64,000 nucleotides of DNA from Aedes albopictus (GCF_035046485.1 NC_085138.1:429337265-429401264), one strand, 5' to 3'; shown: positions 34,601 to 45,499, counted from the first letter of the stretch. A program made the numbers and translations. The notes: generated by a model not told the origin, from the letters alone.

Positions 34601-36622
34601 TGCTCCTGATACCCCCTGAAATGCACCTGAAACCTGCTGAAACTCCCTTGAAAACGCCTTGAAGCGCCCCTAAGGCCCTCTGGAATCCCTTGAAACCCCT
34701 TTAAATGCCTCTGAGACCTCATGGTACCCCTGAAGCTCCCTGCAACATCCATTTACTCTCCCCTATAAACACCCACCCCCTGGTCGCCGTTACCATAGTT
34801 AGAATTTTAAAAGTCACATGGGATTTCAGGAGGGTTTCAAGAACTCTCATGGGGTTCCCGGGGCGATTCAGAAGCACTTAGAAGGTTTTAGGGGCGTCTC
34901 AGCAGATCTCAGAGAATTTTCTGGGACACTCCAGGGGTAATCACGAAACGCGACGCGAGATAAGACACGACACTTATGGTTCTTACAATCGTCAAAATAA
35001 TTAAAAAATTACCTTAATGCCTTTTTTTAATTATTTTGACGATTGTAAGAACCATAAGTGTCGTGTCTTATCTCGCGTCGCGTTTCGTGATTGTCGTGTT
35101 TGTTCTTACGTTAGCACTAAGTACACAAATTAAAAGTGAAACTCCAGGGGTGTTCTGAGGTTCCCCCGGCTGTTTCAGAGTGCTTTTAGGGAACCCCTGA
35201 GGGTCTCGAGGAGTTTCAGAGGCATCTCATGAATACTCAAAAGGTTCCATTTCTAAAGGACTCAGTTGGCTTCAGGAGGTTGCCAGTGGCGCTCCAGGAA
35301 GCTCTAAGATTCCAGGGGGTTTCCATGATGTTTTACGAAGTTGCAAGGGTTTCAGAGGCGTTTTAAAGGTCCCAGGGAGTCTCAAGGGTTCCAGAGTTGT
35401 GTCTGTGGTGATTCAGAGGATCTTTGGGGATTTCAGGGGGGTTAGAAAGGTGTCAGGGGTTTCAGAGGATTCTAGAGGAGTTACCACGGGGCGTTCCATT
35501 GGTATTTCAGGGGGTCTCAAAGCGTTTCACGGGGTTCCAGGGGCGACCCAGAAGGCATCAGAGAGTTTCAATGGTGTTCCAGGGGGTTTCATTGAGTTTC
35601 ATAGGTGTTCCAGGTGCGTTTCTGGATGTCTCAGGGGTTTCACAGGGTTTCAGCAGCTCTCATGGGAACTTCAGGAGGTTACCTTGTGCCGTTTCAAGAA
35701 TGAATTAGAGAATTTCAAGAAGTTTCGTGGGCTTTTCAGTAGGTTTAAGAGTGTTTCAGAGAGTTTAAGAATCATTTTAATGGGCGTTCAAGAGCGTTAT
35801 TGGGCGTTTCAGAGATGCTTTCTTATTCCTTCTGAAACGCTTCTAAACCCCTCCAATGAAATGGCTTGAAACTCCCTAAAATAAATCTTGAAGGCCTTGG
35901 CACGCTTCAATTTGCACAATAATTCCCAATAAACATATTTTCAGTCGTTCGCCAAGAACAAATGTTTAAAACTGTGCTATGAAATAGAATTGATCAATAG
36001 TTATCAACTTTAATTTCATTATATTCTACAACTGTAGCAATAATTATTTACCTTGCAGGTAATGATTATTGCTTGTGATTTAGATCTAGTTTTTGATAAA
36101 TAGATATGAAATTTTTCCATCAAATGGTTCCTTACTCCGCTCTGTACCTTCATGAAAGTGAGTCACTGTAAATCAAACGCCTCGGGTAAATTTGATCAGC
36201 TCATCAGATAAAACAATATGAATCCGGCTTACATGAACTATTGCTATTTCTCATTGAATTAGTGGAACAACCATGATCAAGCGAAATGAGCGACCGTGTG
36301 AGCCCAATAGTGAAAACGATTAAATCGGATGATACAGCCAATTCAGCTTGCTATGAAGTATGGCTTATCCAGCATTGCGGGTGGAGAAAAATCCCTCACC
36401 CGCCGTTAGAGATTTGGTGAACCCCCTCATTTAATGCAACCAGCCGTCACCAACCAACCAACGGATTAAATAATACCACAAGCCGGGTAATTAACAGCTA
36501 CAAGGGACATGAGAGAACGGTAATTACCATACGATCCGGAACACGATCTCGAATACGCACGGAAACACAAGGTCGTCCGACGCGGCTAACCATTTCCGGC
36601 CGAACAAACGCAACGCTGGCAT
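28118..36622 (-). CDS. DAGLB: Diacylglycerol lipase beta-like, N-terminal part (four exons)
   Basis: Exons 36622-36528, 30695-30480, 30397-30285 and 28670-28118 join with matching phases to 325 residues. The start, [20 protein letters not shown], has the family's RxW..SDDLVFP N-terminus. Four membrane segments follow at about 21-45, 60-80, 98-125 and 143-163, then FDPLG (163-167), a CCLRKDE loop (203-209), [11 protein letters not shown] (229-239) and [10 protein letters not shown] (293-302). All are landmarks of sn-1 diacylglycerol lipases, which make 2-monoacylglycerols such as the endocannabinoid 2-AG at membranes. KDE..HEAF and the [10 protein letters not shown] spacing favour the beta over the alpha/inaE branch. 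The Ser-Asp-His catalytic exons were not found; either the next intron exceeds 28 kb or the locus is broken. Intron 1 is 5.8 kb and full of repeats. Confidence 0.9.
28671..30284 (-). other. Lipase intron 3 (1614 bp)
   Basis: Bounded by GTAAGA and TACAG on the minus strand. ORFs of 84 and 96 residues on the plus strand (28752-29006, 29367-29657) have no recognisable features, and I treat them as chance. No repeat borders seen. Confidence 0.7.
30285..30397 (-). CDS. DAGLB: Lipase coding exon 3
   Basis: Acceptor GATTACAG, donor GAAG|GTAAGA. It encodes the third membrane segment, [19 protein letters not shown], then CGTIEC. The upstream intron is only 82 bp (30398-30479). Confidence 0.9.
30480..30695 (-). 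CDS. DAGLB: Lipase coding exon 2
   Basis: Acceptor CATACAG, donor ATTAA|GTGAGT. It encodes the end of the first membrane segment ([12 protein letters not shown]), a loop with an ECDEQ motif, the second segment (around [11 protein letters not shown]) and the run-in to the third (VAPLLVIK). Phase 1 in, phase 2 out. Confidence 0.88.
30696..33220. other. Lipase intron 1, right-hand unique part
   Basis: AT-rich to 31440. From 31440 to 32900 the sequence is clearly richer in GC, with TCAGTTAAGTTGAG-type 5'-UTR-like motifs, CAG|GTATGT at about 32396 and AAG|GTAAAT at about 31714 on the plus strand. It could be an LTR/leader fragment of a BEL or gypsy element, or the 5' exon of an unseen plus-strand transcript. 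No Gag, Pol or LTR pair is visible, so I leave it unassigned. Confidence 0.4.
33222..33372 (+). mobile_element. Truncated tRNA-derived SINE (Feilai-like)
   Basis: It starts GGGCCCATTTAGCCGATGCGG (box A) and has a box B, GGTTGGATTCCCGGTCGG, followed by the same early body as the SINE at 14739-15021. The 3' half and tail are missing. It is more diverged than the other copy. Confidence 0.75.
33670..34300. repeat. Degenerate TTTCAGGGG repeat, plus polarity
   Basis: Units such as GGGTGTTTCAGGG and GCGTTTCAAGGCATTTCA. An island at about 33965-34085 (GC-rich, with CGCGCGTGCCG) interrupts it. There is a G9 run at 34142-34153. Confidence 0.75.
34310..34780. repeat. Degenerate CCCTGAAAC repeat, minus polarity
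   Basis: Same family as 33670-34300, but the units now read CCCCTGAAATGC and CTTGAAACCCC. It forms an inverted partner to the preceding tract. Confidence 0.75.
34820..35880. repeat. Degenerate TTTCAGGGG repeat, plus polarity again
   Basis: Plus polarity returns: GGTTTCAGGGGT, GGGGTTCCAGGGG and similar. The 156- and 94-residue ORFs at 35399-35869 and 35424-35708 are repeat translations. The hairpin insertion at 34939-35140 lies inside. Confidence 0.8.
34939..35140. mobile_element. 202-bp hairpin insertion with an 11-bp target duplication
   Basis: Two perfectly complementary 70-bp arms (34939-35008 and 35023-35092) enclose a 14-base loop. A 48-base unpaired tail ends ATTAAAAGTGAA. ACTCCAGGGGT flanks both sides (34928-34938 and 35141-35151). 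The asymmetry (arm-loop-arm-tail) is unlike a standard MITE. No ORF. Confidence 0.85.
35890..36527. other. Lipase intron 1, left end near exon 1
   Basis: Unique-looking AT-rich sequence between the degenerate tract and the exon 1 donor. No element borders or ORFs of note. Confidence 0.5.
36528..36622 (-). CDS. DAGLB: Lipase coding exon 1
   Basis: 31 codons plus TG. The ATG is preceded by TTGCAG|GTC (exon start about 36625), so at least one 5' untranslated exon lies further upstream. The donor is TG|GTAATT. The split Trp codon (TG+G) is completed by the exon at 30695. Confidence 0.9.
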
Positions 36623-36639
36623 GACCTGCAATTAGAGGA

Positions 36640-37400
36640 AAGAGAGAGAACCAGAATGATAAGGGGGTTAGTGAGCGTTAGAATAAAGTTGGGTCCGGTC
36701 CGGAGAGCGGATAAGCGCCGCCGGGCCGCAACGCGGACAGGTAAACGGATAATTGTAAAAATACTGTGTGGGGCATTAGAGTGGTTCAAAATCATCTTAA
36801 TATGATAAGTACAGGAAAAACGATTCCATTTTATTCCTATGTGGTTGCAACCTAAGATAGATACGATTTTCTACCTCAATTGTAAGGTCGTCTTCAGCGT
36901 CTCGTACATGACTCGACTCGATGTTGGCGGACAGGGCGTATGATCATCACCGCTAAGAAGGCAGCTCCTACTTTGAGAGCATACGACAAAGTCATTTCCA
37001 AAAGAATTACTGTTCGATCTTCACAGGTCGTATCTAAATTTTGTTAACCATAAGACAGGAATTTAAGAGAATCATATTGACTTCCATAGCTTCCAGTTCA
37101 GGAAGTAGTGCATGAAATTTCTGAACTGACCTATTTTGGGCCACTCAAGTGTATCATGTTTACAACGATGTAGACTGGATGACTTGCTCTAGTCATCAAC
37201 ACAGATGAATGAGGTAATAACTTAGTGCAACTTTTCCATGTAATTGCTTCTACTGAGCCGGCCCGGCGGCAGCACTAGTGTTCTGAATGGAAAAGTTTTC
37301 GATTGGGTACGATGGAAAGCAACGCTTTGGATCCCCCCGCATTGCACCCAACAATCACGTCCCACTTCAGCAACAATCTACAATAGCTGCAGTGCACAAA
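36640..37400. other. Non-coding, upstream of lipase exon 1
   Basis: Likely part of a 5' UTR intron, because exon 1 is preceded by an acceptor. A GGTCGTCTTCAG block near 36886 resembles the 8480 region. No gene seen. Confidence 0.45.
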
Positions 37401-38220
37401 CGGGTGAACAGTAGTATGGGACACGCTTGTATGGAAAAAATAAATCATCGCTCCAGTCGACTTTTTTGATTCCATTTAGGTCTCATATGAACTGTGCAAA
37501 ATTTCAGCGCAATCGGTGAAACTATAATTTAGCGCAAGCGGTTCAAAGTTTTCATAGAATTTACTATGGGAAAAGTTGCACTTTCAAACAAAAAATCCCA
37601 GAGGTCACCCTTTGTCTTCTTAATCCAAATCAATCAATGCTTCTTGTAGAAAAATCATTTATGAAACTTTCCTTCGAAGACCGCAAACCGATTGGAAGCT
37701 TGCGGAAAAAGTTATTGATTTATTACCGATTAGTGATCCAACGAACTGCTGTATGTTTTGTTTTATCAGCAGCACTGCTGCTGCTTTTGTTGCATGGGGT
37801 GGCGGGAGGTATCACCACCCCCAGAAGCAACAGCAACCAAGGCAGTAGCTACAGTGCTGCTGATAAAACAGAACAAAAAGCCGTTCGTTGGATCACTAAT
37901 CGGTAATAAATCAATAACTTTTTCCGCAAGCTTCCAATCGGTTTGCGGTCTTCGAAGGAAAGTTTCATAAATGATTTTTCTACAAGAAGCATTGATCGAT
38001 TTGAATTAAGGAGACAAAGGGCAACCTCTGGGATTTTTTGTTTGAAAGTGAAACTTTTCCCATAGTTAATCCCAAGAAAACTTTGAATTTCTTGCGCTAA
38101 ATTATAGTTTCACCGATTGCGCTGAAATTTTGCACAGTTCATATGAGACCTAAATGGAATCAAAAAAGTCTACTGGAGCGAGAATTTGATGTTTGTCCCA
38201 TACTAGTGAACGACTGTTCG
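37401..38220. mobile_element. 820-bp fold-back element
   Basis: The left arm from about 37401 pairs with the right arm ending near 38220. Examples are GTATGGGACA/TGTCCCATAC, ATTGGAAGCTTGCGGAAAAA near 37692 with its inverted partner near 37920, and GTCTCATATGAACTGTGCAA near 37480 with its partner near 38135. The turn is near 37810, in a GCAGCAG/TTGCTG-rich centre. Ends and target duplication are not clear. No transposase. Confidence 0.8.
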
Positions 38221-40580
38221 TAATAATTCATAGACGGCGGCCCCGTTTGGCAGAGTGGCTGACGAAGCTCGGTCAACCGATCATTAGCGACTATCGTCGT
38301 CGTCGTCATCATAACAATAGTCATGACGGCGCGTCGCACGTGGTAGTAAATATCGTACTGAAGCACAGTGGTTCCATTTGTTCAGGGAAGCGGTCATAAA
38401 TCATTTTCTTCGTTTTTTGAAGGGCAGAATCATTATAAGTGATCAGAAATAGCATGGTATGACTAAAAAAGTATATTCCAGTGCATTTTCATGGCCATCA
38501 CTTGAAAAATATGAACTTTGAACATTTTTATTTATAATAAATGAAAATATCATTAAAATACCTTTATTTTGCACAGAAATATGTAATCAAATATTTTTAA
38601 TTATTATGAAGAATGGGTTCGAATTCTGAGGAATTTCTGCTAAGTATAACACGTTAAAACATGTATAGTACGACAGTATCATAATAGATTCTTGTGAATA
38701 GAATCAGTATTAGCATTATAATTGTAATTTTATTAGTACGTTTTATTTCTGCTGCAATAAAATAAATATATGAAACTGAAGATTTTTTCTCAGAAATAAG
38801 GTAGTTTGCAATGTAGAAACACAGAAATATCATCACAAATCGAATTAGTATGTATAGTGCCTAATGCCCAAAAGTAATAATTCTGAAACAATAGTAACAA
38901 TAGTGCAATTATAGAATCAATTACTTCTAAATTATTTCAAACATATATTCAGGATTATTTCACAAAACGTACGTAAAAGGAAATTTTTCAATTATAAAAA
39001 TATTGCTTTACACAGTTATATGCCATATAATTCATGGACCTGCGTTTTGCACAATGAAAAAGATTCAAGTATTTGTCCAGTCGTTTTTGTTTCTTACAAT
39101 TGCATTGGAACTTCTATCCAATAATGCAGTACGTGGAATTTTATTGAAATATAGCTCTGCCCAATAAAAGAAATATATACAAATACCCGTCCTCATTGCA
39201 ATATATTTGACGCCTGCAATAGTATCAAAGAAATCAATTTATATACTAAGATTTAACGTCAATAAATTGATCAAATATTCCTATATGGAAAGGGAATATG
39301 AAGGGTTATGTCCAGTTAATATTAATTAAAGAACGTATTTACTCCTTCTTCTTCCCGCATTATATGTAGTTTTAAGTACTAGATGGATTTTGAGGAATTT
39401 TGTAAATGTTGGCAGCAAATGCACATTGTTTATCAAATTTGACAATAACAGAGGTAAGTTTTCACGAGGCCAAATGAGAGTGGTTGTTATGCAACTCTTC
39501 ATACCTCAAGTCATACTTCCAGAAATGTATTTTTTGCTCATAATTAAAAAAAAAACATTTTCAAAGTTTTTTTTCAAACAAAATGTCCCTCAATTATTGT
39601 AAAAAGCATTGAAATATCTCCTGTAAAAATTTCAGTCATTTTGGTGCGCATTTGAGACAATTACAGAAATACTAGTATATGTATATAATTATGTAGTTAT
39701 TTTAATACATATTTTGTTAAATAACGGGTAACTTCCAACACATCCTACAATTTTGTATGCAGATATTTGCAGCTACAACCTTCACAGATTGATTCTCCTA
39801 CTCAAATCTGATCATTTGCTGGCGGACGATTGATTAAATGTGGTTAAGAACATGTTTGAAATGTTACATGAATTTTTATTATGTATATATTCTATGGGTA
39901 AAATTATGTGCCTATTACTCACATCCCCATTGATCCAAAAACATCGAGTTCCGCTTTTTGGCGCTTCGAATCGGAAGATAAACATCTATACTGATTCACT
40001 GCGTTGCAAACCAATTGAAAATCTACTTGGTTTCGTTATACGAAGACGTGGTGTACAACTCAAAAGTCATGTGATTTTAAGACAAATTTTGATAATGTAA
40101 AATTGCACAGCAGTACTCACGCTCTCAAGCAAAATATGCAACAGTAACTTACATAAAAATGGCTTTTCTGCATTCTTGGGAAAATAATTAATTTTGAAAA
40201 AAATATACAAACTCATGAAGTAGAAAATCAATTTTTCGATTTTTGGCCTATGGCGGTACCACTGTGTGAAGGTGCATACAAATGTAAAATGCTTTCGCAC
40301 TGGTTTCGTTCTGTAAGCGAAACAACAAGAAATTCCAATGCAATTTTGCATACAAAATTTAGCAGTACAAATCTGGAGAACGCAGTATCGAACCAAGCTC
40401 CTGGCTTTGTTCATTACAAAAGATGTAGATTATCCAAATCATGCATTTTCACACTAGTATCACATTGCGTTATAATGTTATGAAATTTTCAATAACTTAT
40501 TATGTTGCAGGATTATGTTTAAATAACTAAAATTGAAACAAAAAGTGCACCTCTACAATCAAAATAATAACCTATTTTTT
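38221..40580. other. AT-rich non-coding stretch
   Basis: Very AT-rich, especially 38400-39800. The ORFs are short and contain no known motif. A (CGT)n/(CAT)n-like run sits at about 38290-38311. Confidence 0.55.
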
Positions 40581-40584
40581 TAGA

Positions 40585-43203
40585 ATAAGATCGATACAAT
40601 GATAAGGGCTGCGAAACGGTGAGTCGATAAGGAGAGCGTCCAATATAGCTCTGGTCCTCACAAGTTCCTACCTCATGCTTCCACGGGTCAAGCGATGACA
40701 AAGACCGCCAGCTAAGAGTTGTGTGCTTAGCTGGTAGTGCAGCCTGGGCACTGTTGTCCTTCTGACTTCAGCTAGATTGAGGAGGTACGATCCGAGTGTC
40801 TGTTCACCAAGGAGGTGCGGCTCAAACAGCGTCTGTTCTGGCATCCAGCGGCTGAGTAAGAAACGCTGCACCACGCCCAGCTAGATCCAAGGTGGTAGCC
40901 CCATCAGCGTGGTCGTCCCAGTGTTGGTTGGGACGTTAAACAGAACTGGCACGATGGCCCTCCGGCGAGACAGGAGTGTTGGCGTAGGCCCAATAAGCCA
41001 CCCGTAAAAATCCCCATTGCGAATAACATAGGAGAAAATACGACTCGATACAATTCGCAAAGACCCACGCGACGAAATAAGGACTACGATTGGAAACTTG
41101 GAACATGGAATTGCAAGTCACTAGGTTTCGCAGGATGTGACAGGATAATCTACGACGAACTACATCCCCGCAACTTCGACATCGTGGCGTTGCAGGAACT
41201 TTGTTGGACTGGACAGAAAGTGTGGAAAAGCGGGCATCGAGCGGCTACCTTCTACCAAAGCTGTGGCACCACCAATGAACTGGGAACAGGATTTATAGTG
41301 TTGGGCAAGATGCGACAACGTGTGATCGGGTGGCAGCCGATCAACGCAAGGATGTGCATGTTGAGAGTTAAGGGCCGTTTCTTCAACTACAGCATCATCA
41401 ACGTCCACTGCCCACACGAAGGGAGACCCGATGACGAGAAAGAAGCGTTCTACGCGCAGTTAGAGCAAACATACGATGGTTGCTCGCCGCGTGACGTGAA
41501 AATCGTTGTCGGCGACATGAACGCGCGGGTAGGAAGGGAGGAAATGTACAGACCGGTAATCGGGCGAAACAGCCTCCGTATCGAATGATAACGGCCAGCG
41601 ATGCGTAAACTTTGCAGCCTCCCGTGGTATGGTAGTCCGGAGCACCTTCTTCCCCCGCAAAGATATCCACAAAGCCACCTGGAGATCACCCGACCATCAA
41701 ACAGAAAACCAAATCGACCACGTTCTAAACGACGGTAAATTTTTCTCAGATATAACCAACGTCCGCACATACCGCAGTGCGAATATAGATTCGGATCACT
41801 ACTTAGTCGCTGTATGCATGCGCTCAAAACTTTCGACAGTTATCACCACGCGTCGAAGTCGAACGCCGTGGCTCAACATCGAGCAACTTCGTAACGTAGA
41901 AGTGGCTCAAGACTACGCGCAGCAGTTAGCAGTGGCCCTACCAACGGAAGAGCAGCTAGGCGCAGCTACACTTGAAGATGGCTGGAGGGTCATCCGATCC
42001 GCCATAGGTAGTACCTCGGCTACAGCACTAGGCTTCGCGACTCCGAATCACAGAAACGACTGGTACGACGGCGAATGTGAACAGTTGAAAAACGAGAAGA
42101 ATGCAGCATGGGCGAGAATGCTGCAACACCGTACGAGAGCGAATGAGGCACGTTACAAACAGGCGCGGAACAGGCAGAACTCAGTCTTCCGGATGAAGAA
42201 GCGCCAGCAGGAAGAACTAGATCGCGAAGCGATGGAAGAGCTGTACCGCGCTAAGGACACACGAAAGTTCTACGAGAAGCTGAACCGCTCGCGCAGAGGC
42301 TTTGTGCCACAAGCCGACATGTGCCGAGATAATCACGGGAATATTCTCACGAGCGAGCGTGAGGTGGTCGACAGGTGGCGGCAGCATTACGATGAGCACC
42401 TCAATGGCGACGTTGCAAGTACCGAAGGTGGCGTGGTAACAGATCTAGGAGTATGTGCACAGGACGACAGACTTCCGGCCCCTGACCTTCAAGAGATTGA
42501 GGAGGAGGTTGGCCGGTTGAAAAACAACAAAGCCGCTGGAGCAGATCAACTACCAAGCGAGCTTCTAAAATACGGTGGAGAAGCACTGGTGAGAGCACTA
42601 CACTGGGTCATTACCAAGATTTGGGAGGAGGAAGTATTACCGGAGGAATGGATGGAAGGTATCGTGTGTCCCATCTACAAAAAGGGCGACAAGTTGGATT
42701 GCGGGAACTACCGCGCGATCACACTACTGAGCGCTGCCTACAAGATACTCTCTCAAATTTTATGCCGCCGACTATCACCGATTGCAAGAGAGTTCGTGGG
42801 GCAATATCAGGCTGGATTTATGGGTGAACGCGCTACAACGGACCAGATGTTCGCCATCCGCCAGGTGTTGCAGAAATGCCGCGAATACAACGTGCCCACA
42901 CATCACTTGTTCATCGATTTCAAATCGGCGTATGATACAATCGATCGAGAACAGCTATGGCAGATTATGCACGAATACGGATTCCCGGATAAACTGATAC
43001 GGTTGATCAAGGCGACGATGGATCGAGTGATGTGCGTAGTTCGAGTATCAGGGACACTCTCGAGTCCCTTCGAATCTCGCAGAGGGTTACGGCAAGGTGA
43101 TGGTCTTTCGTGCTTGCTGTTCAACATTGCTTTGGAGGGTGTAATAAGAAGAGCGGGGATAAACACGAGTGGGACGATTCTCACGAAATCCGTTCAGCTG
43201 CTT
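40585..43203 (+). mobile_element. RTE-like non-LTR retrotransposon, 3' truncated
   Basis: A leader of about 450 bases is followed by an endonuclease-RT reading frame. The RT frame ends abruptly at about 43203, where degenerate GGAATTCC repeat begins. It resembles the RTE-type insect sequences often misnamed as craniofacial development protein 2. The 5' border is approximate, and no target duplication was found. Loss of the 3' end with the 5' end kept is the reverse of normal LINE truncation. Confidence 0.8.
41052..43203 (+). pseudogene. Endonuclease-reverse transcriptase of the RTE-like element
   Basis: The endonuclease starts near LGTWNCKSLGF and contains VALQELCW, NVHCPHEGR, VVGDMNARVG, DIHKATW, NQIDHVL and SDHYLV. 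A one-base frameshift near 41578 breaks it (stop at 41586-41588). The second frame, 41629-43245, runs through an R/K-rich linker into RT motifs: PIYKKGDKLDCGNYRAITLL, QAGFMGERATTDQ, FIDFKSAYDTI and LRQGDGLSCLLFNIALEGV. It ends in TILTKSVQLL, just before the expected YADD catalytic pair, which is absent; the remaining residues to 43245 come from repeat DNA. Confidence 0.88.
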
Positions 43204-43209
43204 TCCTCT

Positions 43210-44021
43210 GATTGTATCCAGAAAATTCTTAAGGGATTTTTCTAACATTTCCACCTAGAATCATGCCTTGGAACTATGATTCTTTCAGGAATCCCTGTTA
43301 AGATTCCTCTAGAAATTATACTGGGGATTCATCCAAGATTTTCTCCGAGGACCTGTCTACGGGTTACTTAAAATAAAATATGCGCATGCCCCCAGCTATT
43401 TCTCCAGAAATAATTCAAACAGTTTATCCAGAAATTCTTCAGGATTTGTCTATAGAAGTCCCTACTGAGCTGCTCCTAAGGATTTCGCGAGGGTTTCTTT
43501 CCGGTTGGCTTTAGGATTTTCTCTTGGCTTTTCACTTATTTCTCTTCATTTCACTTATTTCACTTCTTATTTTATAGAAGTGTTGGATCTTACGGAATTC
43601 ATGCAGAGATTCTTCTACAATTTCTAACTTGGAATTCTCACGAAAAGAATGCTAGAGTTTCTCAAACCATTTCTACTTCGTGGATTTCTCCAGAAATTTA
43701 TTCTAGAATCCTAACAGGGATGTTTTCAATGATTTTAGTAGGAACTCATCCAATAATTCTTTTAGGAATTACTCTAGTTTTTTTTCAGGAGTTTCTCTAG
43801 GGATACCTATTTTTTTAATAAACATACGGATTCCTTCAGCAACTACTTAGGGAACTCCTCTATAAGTTTCTACAAAAAATACATAAAATAAGGAATACCT
43901 TCAGCAAATCATGCTGCAGTTCCTCCTGTAATTCCTCGGGTAATTTTCCATGATGTCTTCCAGAGATTCCTCCACAAATTTCACCTGGAATTTCACTTTC
44001 ATTTCCAGTAATTCCTTTTTG
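43210..44021. repeat. Degenerate GGAATTCC-type repeat
   Basis: Units such as TTCTCCAGAAATTC and GGAATTCCT, as at 10700-11520. It runs into the N gap. A CTTATTTCACTT triplet repeat lies at 43545-43570. Confidence 0.75.
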
Positions 44022-44521
44022 NNNNNNNNNNNNNNNNNNNNNNNNNNNNNNNNNNNNNNNNNNNNNNNNNNNNNNNNNNNNNNNNNNNNNNNNNNNNNNN
44101 NNNNNNNNNNNNNNNNNNNNNNNNNNNNNNNNNNNNNNNNNNNNNNNNNNNNNNNNNNNNNNNNNNNNNNNNNNNNNNNNNNNNNNNNNNNNNNNNNNNN
44201 NNNNNNNNNNNNNNNNNNNNNNNNNNNNNNNNNNNNNNNNNNNNNNNNNNNNNNNNNNNNNNNNNNNNNNNNNNNNNNNNNNNNNNNNNNNNNNNNNNNN
44301 NNNNNNNNNNNNNNNNNNNNNNNNNNNNNNNNNNNNNNNNNNNNNNNNNNNNNNNNNNNNNNNNNNNNNNNNNNNNNNNNNNNNNNNNNNNNNNNNNNNN
44401 NNNNNNNNNNNNNNNNNNNNNNNNNNNNNNNNNNNNNNNNNNNNNNNNNNNNNNNNNNNNNNNNNNNNNNNNNNNNNNNNNNNNNNNNNNNNNNNNNNNN
44501 NNNNNNNNNNNNNNNNNNNNN
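44022..44521. other. Assembly gap, 500 N
   Basis: Exactly 500 N at the junction between degenerate repeat and minisatellite. ORFs drawn across it are artefacts. Confidence 0.99.
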
Positions 44522-45300
44522 ATATACGGCCACTTCCGGCGGAACACCCGGAACCGATTCTGAAACACTACCGGTTCATATAAGGTCTAAGACTGTTTTC
44601 TTGCTAACTGCTCATCAGGCTATCGAAAATGCCGTAGTTTGATGTGCCGCATGCATGGGTTTGGATCACTTTTATATATGACCACTTCCAGCGGGACATC
44701 CGGAACCGGTTCCGGAACACTACCGGTTCATATATGTTCTGAGACTGTTTTCTTGCTGACTGTTCATCAGGTTATCCAAAATGCCGCAATTTGATGTGTC
44801 GCATGCATGGATTTGGTTCACTTCTATATTTGGCCACTTCCGGCGGGAATCCCGGAACCGATTCCGGAACACTACCGGTTCAGATATGGTCTGAGACTGT
44901 TTTCTTTCTGACTGTTCATCAGGTTATCCAAAATGCCGCAATTTGATGTGTCGCATGCATGGATTTGGTTCACTTTTATATTTGGCCACTTCCGGTGGGA
45001 CTCCCGGAACCGGTTCCGGAACACTACCGGTTCAGATCTGAGACTGAGACTGTTTTCTTGCTGACTGTTCATCAGGTTATCCAAAATGCCGCAGTTTGAT
45101 GTGTCGCATGTATGTGTTTGTTACATTTTTATGTATGACCCCTTCCAAGGGTACTGGTCCGGAACACGTAAATGGCCATAACTCCGGAACGGATGGACCG
45201 ATCCGAACCATTTTCAATAGGAAACAATGGGACCAGATTCTGCGTCGAATGAACCGTCGGTCATTAAAATCGGTTGAGGTTTACTGCCAAAAAGTGATGT
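44522..45300. repeat. 152-154 bp minisatellite plus terminal block
   Basis: ATGCATGG-type anchor sites at 44651, 44803, 44955 and 45109 give a period of 152-154 bases. Each unit holds CACTTCCGGCGG, GGAACACTACCGGTTCA, GACTGTTTTCTTGC and TGCCGCA.TTTGATGTG. The last part (45130-45300) differs and leads, via the CA tract, to a GTGTACGAGAAAGGC end block at about 45480-45495. It is the best-kept copy of the family seen at 8785-9800, 12620-13001 and 17922-18521. Confidence 0.9.
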
Positions 45301-45313
45301 GAGTTTATTTGTA

Positions 45314-45364
45314 CACACACATACACACACACACACATACACACACACACACATACACACACAC
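45314..45364. repeat. (CA)n microsatellite
   Basis: Runs of CACACACA broken by ATACAC. Confidence 0.95.
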
Positions 45365-45499
45365 AGACATCACTTCAATTCGTCGAGCTGAGTTGATTGG
45401 TATATGTGACTTGACCCTCCGAGCCTTCTATCAAAAAGTCGTTTTTGGAGTGAACATATAGCCTTTCCAGTACACTTGGTGTACGAGAAAGGCAAAACG

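Noticed and set aside
43901..44642. ORFs of 189-230 residues across the second N gap
   Set aside because: Same artefact: open only because N codons are not stops.
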